Assembly: GCA_902767145.1 (NCBI GenBank)
Contig: CACXGG010000173.1
Location: forward strand, 1-15,055
Source: Oscillospiraceae bacterium
GTDB taxonomy: Bacteria > Bacillota > Clostridia > Saccharofermentanales > Saccharofermentanaceae
Direction of reading: 5' to 3'
Length of the DNA: 15,055 nucleotides
The notes under the pieces are model-generated. The model searched no databases and was not told the DNA's origin. It saw nothing but the letters and a program-made list of their open reading frames with translations. Positions 6,989-13,793 of this stretch are shown here, piece after piece (position 1 is the stretch's first letter; each line of letters begins with the position of its first letter). Both the position numbers and the translations under genes were made by a program.

Positions 6989-8250
6989 GGAGCATGATCC
7001 GCAGATTAACGGCTTTATTCGTAACGGCAGCAATGCTGTGTGTTATGACGTCCTGTAATATCATCGACCTGGCCGACAGGATCAAGGAAGGCAACGAGAC
7101 CATCTCCGGAGCCGAGATAGCCAGGCTGATGATCGATGCCATCAACAACAAGAGCGACGTGGCAGAGAGCTATTCCTCCATTCCCGAAAAGCAGAGGGAC
7201 GGACTTTCGTTCTCCTATTTCACTGAGTATATAGACATCCTGAGAAACCTTTCCCGGAACAACGGGACCATTGATTCCTTCAGGTTCCTTACGGAGCAGG
7301 AGATGAGTTCTCTTGATATCGATGATGAATTCTCTGTTGTGGTCTTTGAGTATTCATCAAATCCCGATCCCATGCCGGTATATATCTATCTGGATGTTAA
7401 TTCTGACGGCATCACTTATCTTTCCGATGAGACTGTTACGGATATCATATCCATTTGGAATTATGCAGATCATTATTTCACCATGATGGAAGAGCAGAAT
7501 ATCGAAGGTATCTACACTCTCTTAAATCCCATCTACTCCGATGAGGAACTGTCCGATGAGGCTATATATGCCAGGGCATCAGCTCTTTCCGATTTCTACT
7601 ACACCAGGGTCAGGAGCCCCAGGGATGAATATGAGATCTCAAAGCTCACTCCTGATTCCATGACCATCGTCATCCCCGAGATCATAAATGAAGACGGTGA
7701 GAGTTATTCTGAACATTCTGTGGAGATAGTAAAGAACTACGAAAAGGATATGTATGAGATCGACGATACCATACCTCTGGAGACAGATCCTTTCCTTACA
7801 TATCTTATAGACGGAGGCACGAAGCTGGTCCACTGCGGAAACTCCTATACCTCCACCATCATCAACAATATGGTGGGTAAGCCCACATATATCTCCCACG
7901 GCATCGACGGAATCGACATGAGGGTCGCGGAGAACGGCGTTGATATCGAATATGAGCATAAGATTCTTGTAAACTATCCGGGCCTTATCCTGGTATTCGA
8001 GGGATATGGAAACAGCGAGAAATGGGATGGTGAGCTCACGGGATTCAGGCTCTATGACACCACTGAACTGAATGTGGGATACAGTGTCTATATAGGTATG
8101 CCCAAGTCTGAGCTCCAGTCAGTATATCCCTTCATAGATCTTTATGACTACCAGCTCACATATTCTGCTCCTGAAGCAGATTACAGCATCGAATTTGAGT
8201 TTGATGATGAGGATAACCTGGATCTGGTCAGGGTATCAAAGGTCATCTGA
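6985..8250 (+). CDS. Lipoprotein of unknown function
   Basis: A 421-residue lipoprotein that I do not recognise as a named family. The N-terminus has basic residues, a hydrophobic stretch and the lipobox VMTSC24. Residues about 42-165 begin AEIARLMIDAINN and look like an NTF2-like fold, similar in style to the start of the preceding lipoprotein. A second alpha/beta segment covers about 165-265. The C-terminal 278-421 region contains VGYSVYIGMPKSELQSVYP (364-382), a pattern seen in small beta-rich lipoprotein domains. There are no membrane segments after the signal. The start overlaps the preceding stop (ATGA), implying coupling; M4 (6994) is an alternative start. The 3' end overlaps the convergent phosphatase gene by 15 bases. 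The close pairing suggests the two lipoproteins act together on the cell surface, which is inference. Confidence 0.7.
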   Translation: MRSMIRRLTALFVTAAMLCVMTSCNIIDLADRIKEGNETISGAEIARLMIDAINNKSDVAESYSSIPEKQRDGLSFSYFTEYIDILRNLSRNNGTIDSFRFLTEQEMSSLDIDDEFSVVVFEYSSNPDPMPVYIYLDVNSDGITYLSDETVTDIISIWNYADHYFTMMEEQNIEGIYTLLNPIYSDEELSDEAIYARASALSDFYYTRVRSPRDEYEISKLTPDSMTIVIPEIINEDGESYSEHSVEIVKNYEKDMYEIDDTIPLETDPFLTYLIDGGTKLVHCGNSYTSTIINNMVGKPTYISHGIDGIDMRVAENGVDIEYEHKILVNYPGLILVFEGYGNSEKWDGELTGFRLYDTTELNVGYSVYIGMPKSELQSVYPFIDLYDYQLTYSAPEADYSIEFEFDDEDNLDLVRVSKVI

Positions 8251-8988
8251 TACGGTGCACTTGGCGGCCAGCTCATCCATCTCCTGTCCGCTCATGCCGT
8301 TTCTGCTGAGATAGCGCCTTATATCTCCGTCATATTCTTTTTTAATATGATCCAGAAGTATCCTCATATTTATCTCGTCGGATCTTAAGGTGTGGCGCAT
8401 CTGTGGATCCTTTTTCTCTATCAGGGGATCCAGGAAGACCCTGGCGTAGTCATATGATACTTTGTAATTGGTGACGATATCCTCCCAGTCTGCTCCTGTC
8501 AGAAGGTAGAGAAGGGCGGCGATGACGCCGGTCCTGTCCTTTCCGTGGGCACAGTGGAAGAGGATGGGGCCTTCACAGTCCCTGATGATCCTTAATATCT
8601 TTACGATGCGGTCTCCCAGCTCCTCCAGGATTATGCAGTAGAAGTCTCCGAGATGATGGGTCCTGAGAAATTCCATGGTGGGATCCTCCTCGGCATCCGG
8701 GTCTCCCACGAAGAGGGATACCTCATGAAATGTTGCTCCGGGAAGGTCGATATAGGGGTTGCCGTAACGCCTTACTTCAGGTTCCGACCTTAAGTCGATG
8801 ACTGTCCTTATCCCGTCGCTGAAAAGTGTCCTGTATGCGTTTTCGTCTATGAGACCGAGGGCACTGGAGCGGAGGATGATGCCTTTTCTGAAGGTCTTTC
8901 CGCCCTTAAGGGGCATGCCTCCCAGGTCTCTGCAGTTAAGTAATATGTCTTTATAAAGTCTCTGGTCCTCAGGATCGTATGATGACAT
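8236..8988 (-). CDS. Tyrosine-protein phosphatase (Y_phosphatase3/PtpB type)
   Basis: A 250-residue cysteine phosphatase on the minus strand. The catalytic P-loop is HCAHGKDRTG (145-154), fitting C-x5-R with C146 and R152. The N-terminal block LNCRDLGGMPLKGG (17-30) is the typical NxRDLGG entry of this family, and TVIDLRSEPEV (62-72) is the conserved strand before the loop. Members such as mycobacterial PtpB remove phosphate from proteins, some also from phosphoinositides; the substrate here is unknown. No signal peptide is seen, so it should be cytoplasmic. The start has GAGG about 10 bases upstream on the minus strand. The gene is convergent with the lipoprotein gene, overlapping it by 15 bases, and divergent from the tRNA gene, so it is its own transcription unit. 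Confidence 0.88.
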   Translation of the reverse strand: MSSYDPEDQRLYKDILLNCRDLGGMPLKGGKTFRKGIILRSSALGLIDENAYRTLFSDGIRTVIDLRSEPEVRRYGNPYIDLPGATFHEVSLFVGDPDAEEDPTMEFLRTHHLGDFYCIILEELGDRIVKILRIIRDCEGPILFHCAHGKDRTGVIAALLYLLTGADWEDIVTNYKVSYDYARVFLDPLIEKKDPQMRHTLRSDEINMRILLDHIKKEYDGDIRRYLSRNGMSGQEMDELAAKCTVSDDL

Positions 8989-9020
8989 CGATGTTCTACC
9001 TCAAGTATTTTTCGAGTGCT

Positions 9021-9050
9021 ATTTTACAATATTTGCAGGTTGACATTCAA
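9021..9050 (-). promoter_or_regulatory. Probable promoter for the tyrosine phosphatase gene
   Basis: Read on the minus strand, TTGAAT (9050-9045) and TAAAAT (9026-9021) are separated by 18 bases and lie about 32 bases before the start codon. The -35 shares one base with the -35 of the divergent tRNA promoter. Confidence 0.45.
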
Positions 9051-9068
9051 CACAAGCTGATATAATAT
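9040..9068 (+). promoter_or_regulatory. Promoter for tRNA-Arg
   Basis: A consensus TTGACA lies at 9040-9045. The -10 can be TATAAT at 9061-9066 (15-base spacer) or TAATAT at 9063-9068 (17-base spacer). It lies about 20 bases before the mature tRNA 5' end, as expected for a short 5' leader removed by RNase P. Confidence 0.7.
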
Positions 9069-9085
9069 TATTTAGCTTTTGATAT

Positions 9086-9162
9086 GCGCCTGTAGCTCAA
9101 CTGGATAGAGTGTCTGACTACGGATCAGAAGGTTGTGGATTCGATCTCTGCCAGGCGCGCCA
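9086..9162 (+). tRNA. tRNA-Arg (anticodon ACG)
   Basis: A complete 77-nt cloverleaf. The acceptor stem GCGCCTG (9086-9092) pairs perfectly with CAGGCGC (9152-9158). The D stem is GCTC/GAGT, and the anticodon stem TCTGA (9113-9117) pairs with TCAGA (9125-9129). The loop CTACGGA places anticodon ACG at 9120-9122. The T arm is GTGGA-TTCGATC-TCTGC. The discriminator base is G and CCA is encoded (9160-9162). ACG tRNA-Arg normally has A34 deaminated to inosine by TadA, so that it reads CGU, CGC and CGA. It is a single-gene unit with its own promoter and terminator. Confidence 0.97.
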
Positions 9163-9167
9163 AACAG

Positions 9168-9199
9168 AAAAGGCTGTTACTTGGAAGTGACAGCCTTTT
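9168..9199 (+). terminator. Intrinsic terminator of tRNA-Arg
   Basis: A 13-bp stem joins AAAAGGCTGTTAC (9168-9180) to GTGACAGCCTTTT (9187-9199), with one G-U pair and a six-base loop. The 3' arm ends in four Ts, and the 5' arm begins with four As, so it could also stop transcription from the other side. Confidence 0.85.
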
Positions 9200-9227
9200 G
9201 TCATATCAAAAAGAAAAAATATCTTTC

Positions 9228-9233
9228 GGGAGG
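9228..9233 (+). promoter_or_regulatory. Ribosome binding site fixing the cysteine hydrolase start
   Basis: GGGAGG lies 7 bases before ATG 9241. It rules out the longer in-frame extension that runs back through the tRNA and its terminator. Confidence 0.85.
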
Positions 9234-9240
9234 TTTCATC

Positions 9241-9759
9241 ATGAGCAGGCTTCTTATCGTTGTTGACATGCAGAAGGATTTTATCGACGGAACACTTGGA
9301 TTTGAAGGTGCTGACAGGATAATACCCGGTATCGCGGAAAAGATCTCCGAGTATGAGAAGTCGGGTGATGAGATCGTCTATACCCTCGATACCCATCACG
9401 AGGACTATATGGAGACCCAGGAGGGAAAAAACCTTCCGGTGCCCCACTGTATCGAAGGCACTGACGGATATCTCGTATGTGACGGACTGAGGCCCCTCCT
9501 TGAAGGGAAGAAGGTATTCAAAAAGCCCACCTTCGGAAGCCTGGAGCTTGGAAACTACATAAACGGCAGGGATTATACCGAGATCGAAGTTTGCGGCCTG
9601 GTATCCAATATCTGTGTCGTATCAAATGCCGTCATCGCCAAAGCAGCTGCCACAGAGGCTGAGATCATCGTGGACAGAAAGCTCACGGCATCCTTTGATC
9701 CCAAGCTCGGGGAAGAGGTCTTTGATATCCTTTCAGGCATACAGGTCACCGTAAGGTGA
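9241..9759 (+). CDS. Nicotinamidase-like cysteine hydrolase (isochorismatase superfamily)
   Basis: A 172-residue isochorismatase-fold hydrolase. The expected catalytic triad is D9 (LIVVDMQKDF), K95 (FKKPTFGS) and C125 (GLVSNICVVSNA). A metal-site pattern, D50-x-H52 plus H69 within PHCIEGTDG, resembles nicotinamidases, which turn nicotinamide into nicotinate for NAD salvage. It is shorter than typical PncA (about 180-215 residues), so another amide could be the substrate. Translation starts at ATG 9241 with an excellent GGGAGG site; an apparent longer frame from 9133 begins inside the tRNA and is false. No signal peptide is present. It lies between the tRNA terminator and the tig promoter, so it probably forms its own unit, though I see no convincing promoter in the 40-base gap. 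Confidence 0.85.
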   Translation: MSRLLIVVDMQKDFIDGTLGFEGADRIIPGIAEKISEYEKSGDEIVYTLDTHHEDYMETQEGKNLPVPHCIEGTDGYLVCDGLRPLLEGKKVFKKPTFGSLELGNYINGRDYTEIEVCGLVSNICVVSNAVIAKAAATEAEIIVDRKLTASFDPKLGEEVFDILSGIQVTVR

Positions 9760-9766
9760 GTATATG

Positions 9767-9796
9767 TTGCATTTTTAAGCTTCTGTATGCTAAAAT
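9767..9796 (+). promoter_or_regulatory. Promoter for trigger factor
   Basis: TTGCAT (9767-9772) and TAAAAT (9791-9796) are 18 bases apart, and a TG at 9788-9789 makes an extended -10. The start codon follows 40 bases later, with AAGGAGA (9824-9830) as the ribosome binding site. Confidence 0.65.
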
Positions 9797-9836
9797 CCTA
9801 TTTCGTTGATTATTATTTATTTTAAGGAGAACATAT

Positions 9837-11174
9837 ATGGCTACGATCGAAAAGAAGGAAAACAGCCGCGTTGAGATCGCACTTTCCGCTTCAAAGGAAG
9901 AGTTCGACAAGGCGCTCATGGCGTCTTACAACAAGAATAAGAAGAGATTCCAGGTACCCGGATTCCGTAAGGGAAAGGTACCCTACGGACTTGTAGTACA
10001 GTACTACGGAGAGGGCGTACTCTATGAGGATGCTATCGATGAGATCGTAAACAAGGCATATCCCGAAGTAGTTAAGGAGAATGACCTCAAGGTCGTTTCC
10101 CGTCCTGAGCTCGATGTCCAGGAGATCAATGAAGAGGGCATGAAGTACACTCTTACAGTTACCGTTAAGCCTGAAGTTAAGCTCGGTAAGTACGAGGGTG
10201 TCGAGGTTCCCTACTCCGAGAGAGAGATCACAGATGAGTCTGTAAACGAAGAGATCGAGAGGATGAGAAAGAGGAATGCTTCTCTTGAGGTCGTTGAGGG
10301 CCGCGCTGTCAAGGAAGGCGACACAGTCGTTATCGACTATGAGGGCTTCAAGGACGGAGTTGCTTTCGAGGGCGGTAAGGGTGAGAACTACTCCCTTAAG
10401 ATCGGTTCCAAGTCCTTTATCCCCGGTTTCGAGGATCAGATCATCGGACATAATGTTGATGAGGAGTTCTCCATCGAGGTCAAGTTCCCCGAGGATTACC
10501 ACGCAGAGGAGCTCAAGGGCGCTGATGCTACATTCAATGTAAAGATCCACAACATCAAGGAGGAGATCGTTCCTGAGCTCGATGACGAGTTCGTAAAGGA
10601 CGTTTCCGAGTTCGATACACTTGATGAGCTCAAGGCTGACATCAGAAAGAACCAGGAAGAGGCTGCAAAGAAGGAAGCTAAGAACGCTTTCCTCAACGAA
10701 GTAGTCAAGACAGTCTGCGACAACGCTGAGGTCGAGATCCCTGAGGTCATGATCGAGAACGAAGTCGAGAACATGGTAAATGAGCAGGCCGGCAGGATGC
10801 AGAGCCAGGGCATTCAGCTTGAGATGTACCTCCAGTACATGAACCAGACACTTGAGGACTACAAGGAGAGCATCAAGCCCATCGCAAAGCCCAGAGTAAA
10901 GAGCAATCTCGTTCTCGAGGCTATCGCTGAAGATCTTAAGATCGAAGCTACCCCTGAGGAGTACGACAAGGAGATCGAGGAGATGGCTAAGGCTTACAAC
11001 ATGGATAAGGAGAACATCCTTAAGGCTCTCGGCGAGGACAACGAGTTCGTTAAAGAGGGCATCGTAAGCAGAAAGACAGTCGAGTATCTCGAGGAGAAGG
11101 CCGTAAAGACCGAGCCCAAGGAAGAGCCTAAGGCAGAGGAAAAGGCTGAGGAAGAGAAGAAAGACGAAGAGTAA
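9837..11174 (+). CDS. tig: Trigger factor, ribosome-associated chaperone and peptidyl-prolyl isomerase
   Basis: Binds the ribosome at the exit tunnel and shields nascent chains. The 445-residue protein has the standard three parts. The N-terminal ribosome-binding domain carries the signature GFRKGKVP (42-49). An FKBP-type isomerase domain covers about 153-245, opening with EGDTVVIDYEG. A helical substrate-cradling C-terminal domain covers about 255-425. The last 22 residues are a low-complexity Glu/Lys/Pro tail, slightly longer than in many homologues. A strong AAGGAGA site lies 6 bases before the ATG. The gene has its own promoter and is followed by an intrinsic terminator, so it is a single-gene unit. 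Codon use is strongly biased toward GAG, AAG and GTA/GTT, as expected for a highly expressed gene. Confidence 0.97.
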   Translation: MATIEKKENSRVEIALSASKEEFDKALMASYNKNKKRFQVPGFRKGKVPYGLVVQYYGEGVLYEDAIDEIVNKAYPEVVKENDLKVVSRPELDVQEINEEGMKYTLTVTVKPEVKLGKYEGVEVPYSEREITDESVNEEIERMRKRNASLEVVEGRAVKEGDTVVIDYEGFKDGVAFEGGKGENYSLKIGSKSFIPGFEDQIIGHNVDEEFSIEVKFPEDYHAEELKGADATFNVKIHNIKEEIVPELDDEFVKDVSEFDTLDELKADIRKNQEEAAKKEAKNAFLNEVVKTVCDNAEVEIPEVMIENEVENMVNEQAGRMQSQGIQLEMYLQYMNQTLEDYKESIKPIAKPRVKSNLVLEAIAEDLKIEATPEEYDKEIEEMAKAYNMDKENILKALGEDNEFVKEGIVSRKTVEYLEEKAVKTEPKEEPKAEEKAEEEKKDEE

Positions 11175-11208
11175 GTAACAAAAGAAAATAAAAATAACAT
11201 ATAATCGT

Positions 11209-11242
11209 AATCACCCGGAGAAATGCTTCGGGTGATTTCTTT
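11209..11242 (+). terminator. Intrinsic terminator after tig
   Basis: A 12-bp stem joins AATCACCCGGAG (11209-11220) to CTTCGGGTGATT (11226-11237), with one G-U pair and loop AAATG, followed by TCTTT. Confidence 0.8.
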
Positions 11243-11255
11243 GATAAAATGAATA

Positions 11256-11264
11256 TGTTAAAAT
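11256..11264 (+). promoter_or_regulatory. Extended -10 promoter for clpX
   Basis: TG-T-TAAAAT (11256-11264) is an extended -10. No good -35 is visible, because that position falls in the T-rich end of the tig terminator. The clpX start codon lies 32 bases downstream. Confidence 0.45.
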
Positions 11265-11295
11265 CTATAGGTATGAATATTGGGAGATTTATCTG

Positions 11296-12609
11296 ATGGC
11301 TAATATGCGTTACGGCGGAAACGACGGAAGAAATGAAATACTGAGCTGTTCATTCTGCGGAAAGTCGGAATATGATGTTCCGAGACTCTTTTCGGGTGTA
11401 AACTGCTATATCTGTATCGATTGTATCAGGACCGCTTACGGCATCGTCGCCGAAGAGGAGAAGATACAGAAGAAGAAGAGACTTAAGTCCACGAGACCTA
11501 AGAAGCTCATTACGCCCCATGATATAAAGGACAGGCTCGACCAGTATGTAGTCGGACAGGACGATGCAAAGATATCCCTTTCCGTTGCTGTCTATAACCA
11601 CTACAAGAGAGTATTTGCTGACACCGGCGACGATGAGACGGAGATCAGCAAGAGTAATATCCTCATGCTGGGACCTACGGGAAGCGGTAAGACACTTCTT
11701 GCCCAGACCCTTGCCAGGATCCTGGACGTTCCCTTTGCAGTAGCAGATGCCACATCCCTTACAGAGGCAGGTTATGTCGGTGAGGATGTTGAGAATATCC
11801 TCCTTAAGCTCATCATGAACGCAGATTACGATATAGAGCGTGCCCAGACGGGTATCATCTACATCGATGAGATCGATAAGATCACCAAGAAATCCGAGAA
11901 CGTATCCATTACGAGAGACGTCAGCGGTGAGGGTGTACAGCAGGGCCTTCTCAAGATCTTAGAGGGTACAGTTGCTTCCGTACCTCCCAAGGGTGGCAGA
12001 AAGCATCCCAACGAGGAGTGTATCTCCATCGATACAACAAATATCCTCTTCATCGTAGGCGGAGCATTTGACGGTCTTGATGAGATAATCGCCAACCGTC
12101 TTGCTGACAAGCAGTTCGGTTTCGGTGCTGATGTACAGTCCAAGAAGGATATGCACAGCGGCCTCTACTATCATGACGTATCTCCCATGGATCTCATGAA
12201 GTACGGCCTTATCCCCGAGTTCATCGGACGTATCCCCGTTATGGTGGCTCTCGACAAGCTGGATGCTGATGCCCTTGTATCAGTAATGACAGAACCCAAG
12301 AATGCCATCGTTAAGCAGTACAGGAAGATCCTGAAGCTGGACGACGTGGATCTCGAGTTCACAGACGATGCCATCAGGGCCATCGCCGACAAGGCCATCG
12401 AGCAGAAGACCGGTGCAAGAGGACTTCGTTCCATCATCGAGGGCGTCATGAGAGACGTCATGTACAATGTCCCTTCCGAAAAGGACGTATCCAAGTGTGT
12501 TATCGACGGAGCATGCATCACTGACGGCAAGTCTCCGACCCTGATATACAAAACAAAGAAGAACTCCAGTGAGTCAGGACCCGATGTAGGGAGGCTTGGA
12601 GTAGGATAA
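11296..12609 (+). CDS. clpX: ATP-dependent Clp protease ATP-binding subunit ClpX
   Basis: AAA+ unfoldase that feeds tagged proteins to ClpP. The 437-residue protein has the N-terminal zinc-binding domain (C18-x2-C21 and C40-x2-C43). It also has Walker A GPTGSGKT (126-133), the pore loop GYVG (159-162), Walker B IIYIDE (187-192), the RKH pore loop (235-237), GRIP (311-314) and sensor 2 GARGLR (373-378). The ClpP-docking loop reads FGF (274-276), the place of the usual IGF, so ClpP binding should be kept. The ATG at 11296 has GGGAG nine bases upstream. Unlike the common tig-clpP-clpX order, clpP is absent here and clpX is followed 13 bases later by a sugar kinase gene. Confidence 0.97.
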   Translation: MANMRYGGNDGRNEILSCSFCGKSEYDVPRLFSGVNCYICIDCIRTAYGIVAEEEKIQKKKRLKSTRPKKLITPHDIKDRLDQYVVGQDDAKISLSVAVYNHYKRVFADTGDDETEISKSNILMLGPTGSGKTLLAQTLARILDVPFAVADATSLTEAGYVGEDVENILLKLIMNADYDIERAQTGIIYIDEIDKITKKSENVSITRDVSGEGVQQGLLKILEGTVASVPPKGGRKHPNEECISIDTTNILFIVGGAFDGLDEIIANRLADKQFGFGADVQSKKDMHSGLYYHDVSPMDLMKYGLIPEFIGRIPVMVALDKLDADALVSVMTEPKNAIVKQYRKILKLDDVDLEFTDDAIRAIADKAIEQKTGARGLRSIIEGVMRDVMYNVPSEKDVSKCVIDGACITDGKSPTLIYKTKKNSSESGPDVGRLGVG

Positions 12610-12622
12610 CAGGAGGCTCATT

Positions 12623-13585
12623 ATGGCAGCATCTTATAATATCTGTCTTGATATCGGAGGCACCAAGATCTTAGGCGCCATCTTCGACAGCAAGAAGAAC
12701 ATTGTCTACAGGCTCAAGAAGAAAACAAAGGCTGACGGTGATGACCAGCAGAATGTTGAGGAGACCATCATCAGCGTAGTATCCGAGATGATCAAGGAGT
12801 TCGGCATCAAGAATTCCCAGATCAAGGCGATAGCTGCCGGAGCACCCGGAGTAATAGATCAGGAGAACGGTATCGTTCTCACATCCCCCAATCTTCCCTG
12901 GGAGAACTACGATATAAGAAAACCCATCGAGAGCAAGTTCGGTGCCCCTTTCTACATCGGAAATGATGTCAATGTCGGCGTTCTTGGCGAGTATAAGTAC
13001 GGAGCAGGCAAGGGCTACAAGAACATAGTCGGCCTTTTCGTCGGAACAGGAATGGGCGGAGGCCTTATCCTTGACGGAAAGCTCTATACCGGCCACGGAT
13101 TTAAGGGCGCAGAGTACGGTCATATGATCCTTGTACCTGACGGACCCAAGTGTAACTGCGGACAGAGGGGATGCCTTGAGGCGCTTTCCAGTAAGCAGGG
13201 AATGAGCGATTATATCCGCCAGCAGGTTGCCAGGGGAAGAGAGTCCATGATGGCTGACGGCGTCAAGGACGGCGTATTCAAGAGCAAGCTCCTTAAGAAG
13301 AGCCTTGAAGCCAAGGATCCCGTGGCAGTTGAAGCAGTAAGCAGAGCATGCTACTACCTTGCCATCGCATCCGGAAACCTGGTAAATACCTTCAGCCCCG
13401 AGATCGTTATCTACGGCGGCGGCGTTATCGAAGCCTGTGGAGATTATTTCCTCGACAGGATCGTTGCTAATGTTGACAGATACTGTATGCCCTCCATCAG
13501 GAAGAGCGTTGAGTTCAAGACAGCTGCACTGGGTGATGATTCCATCCTTTATGGCGCTCTTTCCATGATCCTGGATAAAAAGTGA
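12623..13585 (+). CDS. ROK-family glucokinase
   Basis: Phosphorylates a hexose, most likely glucose, with ATP at the entry of glycolysis. The 320-residue protein carries the ROK features in order: the phosphate loop DIGGTK (10-15), ND (114-115) with catalytic D115, and GTGMGGG (141-147). A zinc site follows, with H167 in EYGHM and CNCGQRGC (177-184), then LEA. A second nucleotide-binding stretch EIVIYGGG lies nearer the end. There is no helix-turn-helix at the N-terminus, so it is an enzyme and not a ROK repressor. AGGAGG (12611-12616) sits 6 bases before the ATG, 13 bases after clpX, so the two are co-transcribed. It ends at a strong terminator. Glucose specificity is inferred from the family; other sugars are possible. 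Confidence 0.9.
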   Translation: MAASYNICLDIGGTKILGAIFDSKKNIVYRLKKKTKADGDDQQNVEETIISVVSEMIKEFGIKNSQIKAIAAGAPGVIDQENGIVLTSPNLPWENYDIRKPIESKFGAPFYIGNDVNVGVLGEYKYGAGKGYKNIVGLFVGTGMGGGLILDGKLYTGHGFKGAEYGHMILVPDGPKCNCGQRGCLEALSSKQGMSDYIRQQVARGRESMMADGVKDGVFKSKLLKKSLEAKDPVAVEAVSRACYYLAIASGNLVNTFSPEIVIYGGGVIEACGDYFLDRIVANVDRYCMPSIRKSVEFKTAALGDDSILYGALSMILDKK

Positions 13586-13593
13586 TACAATAG

Positions 13594-13620
13594 GAGCCTC
13601 CTTCGGGAGGCTCTTTTTTT
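13594..13620 (+). terminator. Intrinsic terminator after the clpX-glucokinase operon
   Basis: A perfect 8-bp GC-rich stem, GAGCCTCC (13594-13601) with GGAGGCTC (13606-13613), is closed by a TTCG tetraloop and followed by seven Ts. Confidence 0.95.
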
Positions 13621-13652
13621 GCCGATTTCCCGTCCCTCCCCGTGCCTTTCCC

Positions 13653-13710
13653 GGAAAGTACGCCAAAAGTACGTTTCAAGGGTGTCCAGACGTACTTTTC
13701 CGATACTTTT
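13653..13710 (+). repeat. Direct and inverted repeats of AAAGTA/TACTTTT before thyA
   Basis: Four related short elements lie between the upstream terminator and the thyA promoter: AAAGTA at 13655-13660, AAAAGTA at 13665-13671, TACTTTT at 13693-13699 and TACTTTT at 13704-13710. Within each orientation the copies are one helical turn (11 bases) apart. AAAAGTACGT (13665-13674) and ACGTACTTTT (13690-13699) form a perfect 10-bp inverted repeat with a 15-base loop. A fifth copy, TACTTTT at 13767-13773, lies just downstream of the promoter. The role is unknown: it could be an operator set or a hairpin. Confidence 0.65.
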
Positions 13711-13750
13711 CACGGCGCCTCATGTATTTTTCTGATAGTCCGTTTTGTTA

Positions 13751-13759
13751 TGGTATACT
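13751..13759 (+). promoter_or_regulatory. Extended -10 promoter for thyA
   Basis: TG-G-TATACT (13751-13759) is a good extended -10; the matching -35 region (TTCTGA near 13730) is weak. Transcription would begin near 13766, which leaves a leader of about 28 bases before the thyA ATG. Confidence 0.55.
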
Positions 13760-13768
13760 TGAGGAGTA

Positions 13769-13780
13769 CTTTTCGAAAAG
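13769..13780 (+). repeat. Perfect 12-bp palindrome over the thyA leader
   Basis: CTTTTCGAAAAG reads the same on both strands and overlaps the last TACTTTT repeat and the start of the thyA ribosome binding site. It could be a protein-binding site. Confidence 0.5.
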
Positions 13781-13783
13781 AGG
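13777..13783 (+). promoter_or_regulatory. Ribosome binding site deciding the thyA start
   Basis: AAAGAGG lies 10 bases before ATG 13794. The alternative ATG at 13722 has no such site and lies upstream of the promoter. Confidence 0.7.
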
Positions 13784-13793
13784 TTATCGTGTC

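Noticed and set aside
9086..9199. tRNA gene as an integration site for a mobile element
   Set aside because: The tRNA is intact, and no integrase gene or repeated copy of its 3' end was seen downstream; the neighbours are housekeeping genes.
9133..9240. N-terminal extension of the cysteine hydrolase
   Set aside because: It would begin inside the tRNA and cross the tRNA terminator; ATG 9241 has a strong ribosome binding site and a normal family N-terminus.
12671..13666. Long minus-strand reading frame opposite the ROK kinase (331 residues)
   Set aside because: It runs through the terminator at 13594-13620 and mirrors the kinase codons; no protein features are present.
13722..13793. Upstream start for thymidylate synthase
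   Set aside because: It lies before the extended -10 promoter, lacks a ribosome binding site, and adds residues absent from the family.
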